Source: CADEDV01 sp964437415
Lineage (GTDB): Bacteria; Bacteroidota; Bacteroidia; Chitinophagales; Chitinophagaceae
Reading direction: 5' to 3'
DNA: 64,000 bases
Assembly (NCBI GenBank): GCA_964437415.1
Contig: CAYTGN010000008.1
Coordinates: 62,001 to 126,000, forward strand
The notes below the pieces were generated by a model. That model was not told the DNA's origin. It did no database searches and saw nothing but the letters and a program-made list of their open reading frames with translations. Of the stretch, positions 58,146 through 64,000 are shown in pieces (position 1 is the stretch's first letter; every line of letters starts with the position of its first letter). Both the position numbers and the translations under genes were made by a program.

Positions 58146-60593
58146 TCATTGGGCTCTTTGTCTTTCTTCTTCCGATGCAGTAGTGCGGCGGCGGGCTGCC
58201 TGCACTTTGTTATTGCCAAAACGATAAGTAAAAGTAAGGTTGGCTACCCGTGTTTCCCGGTAGGCGTTCCACTTCTCCACATAATTGTCAAACGACACTA
58301 CTGCCCTTGGCAGGTTGGTCCAGAAAATATCGGTGATATTGAAGCGAACGGTTCCCTTTCCCTGCATGATCATCTTTTGTCCTCCGATTGCGATGCCCCA
58401 TTGCGGTTTGAATTCCATAAAACCACTACGGCCACCCGAATTAAAATTAGCGTTGAACTCAGCAGTCCATCCGTTTTTGAATGTGAATGTATTATTGGTT
58501 CGCAGGTCGGCAACGGGTTTGCCATTGTTGAGATTGGTGCCGCCAAGATTTCCGTTGAAATGATTGTAGAAAACATTGCCGCTGTTGATCATGTTCCACC
58601 ATTTGGCAATACGGACCGGCGCCGAGATGCTCAGTCCGTAATAATCCTGCGATTCGAGGTTGATGGGTATCTGCACCGTCACATTCTCATCCGATGGAAT
58701 ATTGGGAAAAACATCTTTGAATTTTGCAATAGCTACATTCTGGTTGCGGGTGGTGCGGCTATAGCCTAATGTAAAGTTCAGGTTCTTCAATGTATAACTT
58801 AATTCATAGGACCAGGTGAGCTGCGGCGTTAAACCAGGGTTGCCTGTTGCATAGGTTGTCACATCAATGAGAAATAAGAATGGGTTGAGTTGTGAGTAAC
58901 CGGGGCGGTCAATGCGGCGGCTCACCGACACACCCAGTGTTTTATCTTCTTTCAGTTTATAATTGAAGAAAGCGCTGGGGAAAAGGTTGAAATAACTTGA
59001 ATCCCAGTGTATGTCGCCCTTCACCTGCCAGGTCTTTACATCTGTGTGTTCTGCCCGGAGACCGACCTGCAGTTCCCACTTTTTGAACTGCTTACTGAAA
59101 TTGATATAGCCGGCATTATTGTTCTCATCATAGAGAAAGTGATTGGTTTTTGTATCATCATTTTGCGGAGTGCCGTTGCTGACATCAAAAAATTTTGCAT
59201 CATTGTCCGAAGAAACAAAACTGGTTTTAAAACCGGCTTCCCATTTTGCATTTTTCTTCAGCGGGTTCGCATAATCCACTTTCGCAATTTTAAAATTGAG
59301 TTTTCCCTGTTGGTCGCCATCGAGAATGTAATCGGGCTGCAGGCTGCTGCCATCGAGTTTATAGTAGCGGGTTGCGTTACGGGACAAAGCATTTGATTTG
59401 TACATACCGTAGTCGAGGTCTGCCGTAATTTCTTTCCCTGTGCTGTCAAATGTGTGTTTGAAATTAATATTTGCCACCGTATTCCTGTTCCTGTCGTTAT
59501 TGGTTGCAATAGCTTCAAAAGTATTGGTAGGCTGCCGTTGCGGATCAAGGATAGTGGATTTGTTATTGTTGTTTCTTTTAAAATGCAGGAAGTTGCTGTT
59601 CACCACAAATCCCAGTATTGTTTTTTTGGAAGGAAAGAAATCCATTCCCAGTCTTGCCGTGTTATTTTCTAAAGGCATTTTGGCGTAGTTATCTTTCAGG
59701 TCTCCGCCGGTGTAGGTTCCGTTGGTATAAAAATTCCGGTCAAGGATCAGGTGGTTCAGCAAAACACGGTAGGCATAATTGTAGTTGCCAAAAACGTTGA
59801 TCTTTTTATTGCGGTAGTTGAAGGTGCTGCCTGCATTGGCTTTTGGATATACACCCTGCCCATAGCCTGCAGTAAAAGTTCCGTTCATACCCAGCCGCTG
59901 GTCTTTTTTCATTCTGATATCAATGATGCCTGAGTTGCCTGCTGCATCATATTTGGCGGAAGGATTGGTAATGATGTCAATTCGGTCAATAGCTGCAGAA
60001 GGAAGGCCTCTTAAATAATTTGCAAGGTCTTGTCCTGTCATGGCAGTGGGTTTTCCATCAATCATGATGATGACACCGGTCCGTCCCCGCAGGCTGATGA
60101 CATCGTTCTGATCAATATTCACACCCGGCGAACGTTCCAGCACATCCATGGCTGAACTGCCGGCGCTGACGATACTGTTCTCCACATTAACCACGATGCG
60201 GTCGGAAAGTTTTTGAATAAAAGGTTTGCGGCTGGTAACCGTGACAGCTCCCAGTTGGGCAGATGTTGGGTGTAAAACAATCTTTGGCAGGTTAAGAATA
60301 GCCTGGTCTTCCGTCAATGAAAAAACAGCATAATAAGCATTGTGATTGACCATTGAAACCCGCAGCAGGTATTCTCCCGGCCTGATATTTTCCAGTTCGG
60401 CCATGCCGGCCTTGTCGGTAATACCGGCTTTGACCAGCACAGAATCTTTTTTTCGCAATATTTCTACGGTGGCGTTTTCCAGCGCCTGTTGGTCATTGGC
60501 AACTGTCAGCATCACTTTTCCTCTATGAGGGCTTTGTGCAAACAAAATTGTTCCTGCAGTCATTAACAGCATCAGCAGTAATAGTCTTCTCAT
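58146..60593 (-). CDS. Outer-membrane beta-barrel protein (TonB-receptor-like)
   Basis: An 815-residue protein. Signal peptide at about 1-20, carboxypeptidase-regulatory-like domain at about 25-105 (ENATVEILRKKDSVLVKAGITD), plug domain at about 115-225 (SAMDVLERSPGVNIDQNDVISL and GKPTAMTGQDLANYLRGLPS), then a C-terminal barrel typical of OMP_b-brl_3. No SusD-like gene is adjacent. The downstream S41 peptidase could process its cargo. The substrate is unknown. Confidence 0.87.
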   Translation of the reverse strand: MRRLLLLMLLMTAGTILFAQSPHRGKVMLTVANDQQALENATVEILRKKDSVLVKAGITDKAGMAELENIRPGEYLLRVSMVNHNAYYAVFSLTEDQAILNLPKIVLHPTSAQLGAVTVTSRKPFIQKLSDRIVVNVENSIVSAGSSAMDVLERSPGVNIDQNDVISLRGRTGVIIMIDGKPTAMTGQDLANYLRGLPSAAIDRIDIITNPSAKYDAAGNSGIIDIRMKKDQRLGMNGTFTAGYGQGVYPKANAGSTFNYRNKKINVFGNYNYAYRVLLNHLILDRNFYTNGTYTGGDLKDNYAKMPLENNTARLGMDFFPSKKTILGFVVNSNFLHFKRNNNNKSTILDPQRQPTNTFEAIATNNDRNRNTVANINFKHTFDSTGKEITADLDYGMYKSNALSRNATRYYKLDGSSLQPDYILDGDQQGKLNFKIAKVDYANPLKKNAKWEAGFKTSFVSSDNDAKFFDVSNGTPQNDDTKTNHFLYDENNNAGYINFSKQFKKWELQVGLRAEHTDVKTWQVKGDIHWDSSYFNLFPSAFFNYKLKEDKTLGVSVSRRIDRPGYSQLNPFLFLIDVTTYATGNPGLTPQLTWSYELSYTLKNLNFTLGYSRTTRNQNVAIAKFKDVFPNIPSDENVTVQIPINLESQDYYGLSISAPVRIAKWWNMINSGNVFYNHFNGNLGGTNLNNGKPVADLRTNNTFTFKNGWTAEFNANFNSGGRSGFMEFKPQWGIAIGGQKMIMQGKGTVRFNITDIFWTNLPRAVVSFDNYVEKWNAYRETRVANLTFTYRFGNNKVQAARRRTTASEEERQRAQ

Positions 60594-60729
60594 ATATATT
60601 CCGTTCGTTTTGCCAAATGTTGCAGAAAAGCGAACGCTGTCGTAGTTAATAAGTAGTAACCGGGAATTTCAAATGAGGAGAGGGTGCTGAAGCGACCGAC
60701 TGTGTCGGATTTTTACACAGATATAATAA

Positions 60730-60770
60730 ACACAAAGGGCTGATCAATTTGTCAGCCCTTTGTGTACAAA
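60730..60770 (-). terminator. Intrinsic terminator of the cytochrome/DUF5777 operon
   Basis: A perfect 14-bp inverted repeat, ACACAAAGGGCTGA (60730-60743) and TCAGCCCTTTGTGT (60752-60765), with an 8-base loop. On the minus strand it is followed by TTTATTATAT. It ends the operon that stops at 60790. Confidence 0.85.
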
Positions 60771-60789
60771 AACAATAGACAGGTATTTC

Positions 60790-61716
60790 TTATTTCTTCA
60801 GGCTCATACTCCTGTTGATGGTAAAACCAAAAGCGAGGTTATTAAAATCAAGGGCGCCGCTGTTCCTGGCCAGCTGATCAATATTGGAAGAATTGCTGGT
60901 ATTGCCAATATAGAACTGGAACAGGTGGCCTCCCGTGTTGAACTCAATGCCGACTGAAAGAAGGTTGGGTGAGTAATTGTATAGATTGCCATTTTTATCC
61001 AGCAGGTTTTCATACATATTAAGCTGCCGGGCATATTCGAAAGTAATATTCTTATTACTGGTCACTTTATATTTTCCACCCAGTCCTATGGAATAAACAT
61101 TATTGCTGTTGTTGATTCCATAAGGGACAATATTAAAATGTATTAATGTCGGCATCAGCTGTAAGGACAATTTATCACTGAATTTACGGGCAATCAACAG
61201 TTGATGGATGTAAGAATACTTATTCCAGGAAAGAGTAACCGTAGGGTCTTTGGCCGCATTCACATTAAAGGCCGAATACCAGCCCACTGTAACGGGTATA
61301 TTTTTCTGACCGGTTTGCTGGCGCAGAATTTTAAATTTTGCCCAGCCTTCATACCTTGATCTTCCTGCAGCTGCCAGGCCAAGGTTCATCCAGCGGGTGG
61401 GCGAATAATCAAAGGAAAGATAAGTGTAAGCCAAACCTGAGTTCAGGCCAAACATATTCGCCAGGTTGTCCTGGCCGCTGGCATCTTTTCTCCAGATAGG
61501 ACTGAAGTGGTGTGAGATCATGAACTGCAAATTTCCCGGGCTTACAATTTCCACACTTTGCATATTGATGATACGGGTCGAGTTGAAGGTGGCCCTTGTT
61601 AATTTTTGACTGACAACCGGCTTTTCTTCTGCTTCTGCTTTTTCCGGATCATCCTGTGCCCGGGCCTGTACAAAAAGGCTGGTACCAAAAACAAGAAGCA
61701 TCAATATCTTTTTCAT
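60790..61716 (-). CDS. DUF5777 family outer-membrane beta-barrel protein
   Basis: A 308-residue protein with signal MLLVFGTSLFVQARAQ. After an acidic linker (KAEAEEKP) the barrel shows QSVEIVSPGNLQFMISHHFSP and alternating aromatic strands to the C-terminus, ending FGFTINRSMSLKK. DUF5777 barrels are frequently encoded with the lipoproteins that carry single-haem or haem-like motifs, as they are here. A role in moving electrons or substrates to the surface is conceivable. It lies 41 bases after the cytochrome-like gene. Confidence 0.82.
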   Translation of the reverse strand: MKKILMLLVFGTSLFVQARAQDDPEKAEAEEKPVVSQKLTRATFNSTRIINMQSVEIVSPGNLQFMISHHFSPIWRKDASGQDNLANMFGLNSGLAYTYLSFDYSPTRWMNLGLAAAGRSRYEGWAKFKILRQQTGQKNIPVTVGWYSAFNVNAAKDPTVTLSWNKYSYIHQLLIARKFSDKLSLQLMPTLIHFNIVPYGINNSNNVYSIGLGGKYKVTSNKNITFEYARQLNMYENLLDKNGNLYNYSPNLLSVGIEFNTGGHLFQFYIGNTSNSSNIDQLARNSGALDFNNLAFGFTINRSMSLKK

Positions 61717-61756
61717 AATATCTTTTTTAGTGGTTGCAGAATTTTCTTATAGTGGT

Positions 61757-62383
61757 CTATTGGGGTTTCCCCTGCTGAATCCATTTTTTGAAAAGGTCTA
61801 TAGTGCAGGAACTAAGGCTTAGCCTGCCCCCGGGGTGGCCGCTGACACCGCCGCTATTCATGATTGTGGTCAACCTCGATTCATTTGCTGACATTTTTGC
61901 ATAATCAAGCGCAACCGCTAACCCACCATGACAGTTGGCGCCTTTGCAACTTGAAACATATATCGGTTGAATATTGGTAGTATAGGTGACAGTTCCGGTA
62001 ACAACACATCCAGCCGCATCATCTTTTGCTCCCTGCTGTATCCAGGCACGGATGATCGCTTTTTCATTTGCTGTAAGATCTATTACACCGCCGCCGGGGT
62101 GTGTGCCGCCATTGACCCATGTTTCAAATTTTCCAACCCGGGCAAGTATGGCATCATAATATATGGTGTCCTTTCCCTGTGCGGGAAGATATTGTGAGAA
62201 CTGGACAAAGGTGCTGTCTCCCATATTGTGACATCCGCAAGGGCCGGCTGTAACAATCGGCACCACTTCACCACGAAAAGAAATCTTGGGCAATTCCAGG
62301 ATATCTTCCCGGTTATTGTAGCAGGAGGTCACGTAGGCCAGCAGCCCGGTTGCCAGGATGATTGTTGCTATTTTCTTGAACAT
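61757..62383 (-). CDS. Cytochrome-c-like lipoprotein with non-standard haem motifs
   Basis: A 208-residue lipoprotein (lipobox TSC21). Two haem-type motifs occur: Cys49-Gly-Cys51-His52 and Cys146-Lys-Gly-Ala-Asn-Cys151-His152, the latter CX4CH. Paired GGTHPGGGVIDLTANEKAIIRAWIQQGAK and SGHPGGRLSL..CTIDLFKKWIQQGKP blocks indicate two copies of the same small haem domain. CX4CH is atypical for class I cytochromes but is seen in related Bacteroidota proteins. Its partner is the larger gene just upstream. Confidence 0.75.
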   Translation of the reverse strand: MFKKIATIILATGLLAYVTSCYNNREDILELPKISFRGEVVPIVTAGPCGCHNMGDSTFVQFSQYLPAQGKDTIYYDAILARVGKFETWVNGGTHPGGGVIDLTANEKAIIRAWIQQGAKDDAAGCVVTGTVTYTTNIQPIYVSSCKGANCHGGLAVALDYAKMSANESRLTTIMNSGGVSGHPGGRLSLSSCTIDLFKKWIQQGKPQ

Positions 62384-62425
62384 ATACCAGCGTTTTAAAG
62401 ATTGTTGAATAAATGCCAGTTCTTT

Positions 62426-63631
62426 TTACTTTTTGATCACGGTACCAGAGTTTTTATATCGGAACATACCCGCATTGCTTTGTCCGTATTTCCATACATC
62501 CGGAATGTTCGGGTCAGCGAAATACCAGGCTTTTATCAGTGCTATCTCGGAAGGACTCAGACCGCCATCCTGGTAGGCCATGCTGCCACCTTTGCTGGCT
62601 GAATAAACCCCGGTAAAAGGATTGGCTGTATGAAGCGTAGAATCAATCCTGTGCAGGAAATTTCCGTTGGCAAGGTTCAGGTAGTTGCCTCTCACATAAT
62701 AATTCTGACCATTGGAAGTATACACAATACTGGTATTACTTCTTATGCTTTTAGGATACATAATGTCCATAATTATATCGTCATAACTGTTTAGCGGTCC
62801 TCTAATCGAAGTTCCGCTTGGGCCGGTCACAGGATTGCTGAAAGTTTTATAGGGCCTGAATGAAGCCCGGTCGGCAGCTGCAGTATCAGCCAGTGTGGCG
62901 CCGCCATAAAATTTCTTTACACTGTCTTTATAGGCTGTCCACACAGCATTTCGCTTGGTAAGATTGCTCAGGATGCTGTATGATCTTCCTGTAAAGGCAA
63001 CAAATGTTGTGGTGTCTGCGGGTGTGATGCCGGAAAGCAAACCAGCCCTGGCCCATTGACCAGTGGCTGTGCCCTGGTTGTGGCAGTTGGCAGAACCGCA
63101 ACCGTCCACAAGAATGCGGATAGCGGCTTGTCTGAAATCTGTCAGCGCCGGTCTCTCTTTGGCTCCGTTCATGATCCAGTTATAAATAATCGTCTTATCA
63201 GTGAGTGATAATTCTTTATTGGAATTAAGCGGCGGCATTGCTTTGTCAAAGTCATTGGTTGTTACATACTCCCATAATTTACTGGTTGAGGGCACACCCG
63301 GAGTAACATACCGCATGATGTCAGTGTAAGTAAGTAGTTTGGGGTTTATGCTGCTGCCGGTTCCGTGGCAGTTGGAGGTGGCACAGTATTCTCTAATAAT
63401 ACTCATCACCCCTCTTTTTTGGATCAAATCATTTACATCCGGCACAACATCCCTGACATCTATATAGGTTGTATCATAAAATGGCGCAAATACAGTTGAG
63501 TCAGGAATACTCTTGAGTCCACGGTCCAGTTGCCTGGCCAAGTCTCCCTTTTTACTGCATTGCACCAGCAGAACAGCAATAAAAAAAACAACTATCCCAG
63601 TTGCGGCGGTTTTGATTGACAATTTTTTCAT
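62426..63631 (-). CDS. Cytochrome-c-like lipoprotein with two CX4CH motifs
   Basis: A 401-residue lipoprotein (VQC25 lipobox). It has Cys83-Ala-Thr-Ser-Asn-Cys88-His89 and Cys178-Gly-Ser-Ala-Asn-Cys183-His184. A likely axial Met follows the first (AMPPLNSNKELSLTDKTIIYNWI, residue about 132), and SMAYQDGGLSPSEIALIKAW is a candidate for the second half. Same architecture as the 61757 gene, enlarged. First gene of an operon with the smaller cytochrome-like gene and the DUF5777 barrel. Probable surface or periplasmic electron carrier. Confidence 0.75.
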   Translation of the reverse strand: MKKLSIKTAATGIVVFFIAVLLVQCSKKGDLARQLDRGLKSIPDSTVFAPFYDTTYIDVRDVVPDVNDLIQKRGVMSIIREYCATSNCHGTGSSINPKLLTYTDIMRYVTPGVPSTSKLWEYVTTNDFDKAMPPLNSNKELSLTDKTIIYNWIMNGAKERPALTDFRQAAIRILVDGCGSANCHNQGTATGQWARAGLLSGITPADTTTFVAFTGRSYSILSNLTKRNAVWTAYKDSVKKFYGGATLADTAAADRASFRPYKTFSNPVTGPSGTSIRGPLNSYDDIIMDIMYPKSIRSNTSIVYTSNGQNYYVRGNYLNLANGNFLHRIDSTLHTANPFTGVYSASKGGSMAYQDGGLSPSEIALIKAWYFADPNIPDVWKYGQSNAGMFRYKNSGTVIKK

Positions 63632-64000
63632 AGCAAATCATTTATTTATCCGTTACCCTTGTCATCACGGTATTACCCGGTTTTTTCATTTGCGTGGATA
63701 AAAATATTAGCCGGCCACTGACAATCTTATGACACATGAATTACGGTCGGATGAGATTGCTCATTGAAAAAACTGACAGTAGTCATATGGAAAATCCTGC
63801 CGGAAAATATTGAGCTGTTGTGAGGAACTGTTTCCGAGCCATAGGTTTAGCGAAACCGTTAATATGAAATCGCTTTAAGCCGGTTTTCTATTTATGGCAG
63901 AGCTTCCCGCTGACATCTCTCAGCGCTTTGCTTGACATAAGTCATGCAATTGTCATGTGATGGGCTATAGTTTCGGCTCCGGATTTTAAACCCCTTGAGT
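63632..64000. other. Intergenic region at the right edge, upstream of the cytochrome operon
   Basis: About 370 bases without a convincing gene. It holds the promoter region of the leftward operon and whatever precedes the next gene beyond the window. A possible Crp/Fnr-type site is listed separately; no clear -7 box was found close to 63631. Confidence 0.6.
63932..63945. promoter_or_regulatory. Possible Crp/Fnr-type regulator site
   Basis: TTGACATAAGTCAT approximates the family's TTGAC-N4-GTCAA palindrome with one mismatch in the second half. It lies about 300 bases from the cytochrome operon start, which is far for direct control, and could instead serve a gene outside the window. Confidence 0.25.

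Overview
The window reads as chromosomal DNA of a Bacteroidota bacterium, most likely of the Chitinophagaceae (order Chitinophagales). The support is: abundant lipoprotein signals; large outer-membrane beta-barrel proteins with an N-terminal carboxypeptidase-regulatory-like domain; a GLPDLI protein; DUF5777 and DUF2306 proteins; a fused alpha/beta 2-oxoacid dehydrogenase E1; MqnC of the futalosine menaquinone route; and Bacteroidota-type -7 promoter boxes (TAnnTTTG) with no strong Shine-Dalgarno sequences. The family assignment is an inference from gene content. No tRNA, rRNA, CRISPR array, insertion sequence or prophage was seen.

Layout. 1-14.2 kb (+): tandem membrane proteins, then a run of exported hydrolases: a diverged N-acyl-D-amino-acid deacylase relative, a Porphyromonas-type agmatine/arginine deiminase lipoprotein, a penicillin/AHL acylase, a canonical D-aminoacylase and a class-C serine hydrolase. 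An AbiEii-type nucleotidyltransferase pair sits inside the run, and an ABC exporter ends it. 14.2-27.5 kb (-): cupin, AraC regulator, second serine hydrolase, S9 peptidase, DUF418 protein, fused E1 (with two inverted copies of a C-rich repeat in its linker), holin-like membrane protein, an active/inactive M16 protease pair and a PDZ aspartyl protease. 27.7-30.5 kb (+): mqnC and small membrane proteins. 30.5-35.6 kb (-): dihaem cytochrome c, NagA and a two-component system, divergent from a GLPDLI gene. 36.8-40.4 kb (-): the 5-oxoprolinase operon pxpB-pxpC-pxpA with an atypical Nramp-like transporter. 40.4-45.3 kb: radical SAM/SPASM gene and a large beta-barrel protein. 45.5-48.4 kb (-): an AT-rich three-gene lipoprotein operon. 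48.5-55.3 kb (-): SWIM/SNF2 helicase, ComB-family phosphatase, SRPBCC and TPR-like proteins. 55.4-55.7 kb: a candidate stand-alone structured RNA. 55.7-57.2 kb (+): single-domain asparaginase and an AraC regulator. 57.2-63.6 kb (-): S41 peptidase, beta-barrel protein, DUF5777 barrel and two cytochrome-like lipoproteins with CX4CH motifs.

How it fits together. Much of the window points to periplasmic or extracellular breakdown of peptides and amides: two deacylases, an acylase, S9, S41 and M16 peptidases and serine hydrolases, followed by inner-membrane or cytosolic steps such as 5-oxoproline opening and GlcNAc-6-P deacetylation. The items most worth follow-up are the candidate RNA at about 55.47-55.66 kb, the Nramp-like transporter without metal-ligand motifs, the repeat-built E1 linker, the AT-rich lipoprotein operon with a perfect 14-bp inverted repeat near a start, and a promoter spacing that implies leaderless mRNAs.
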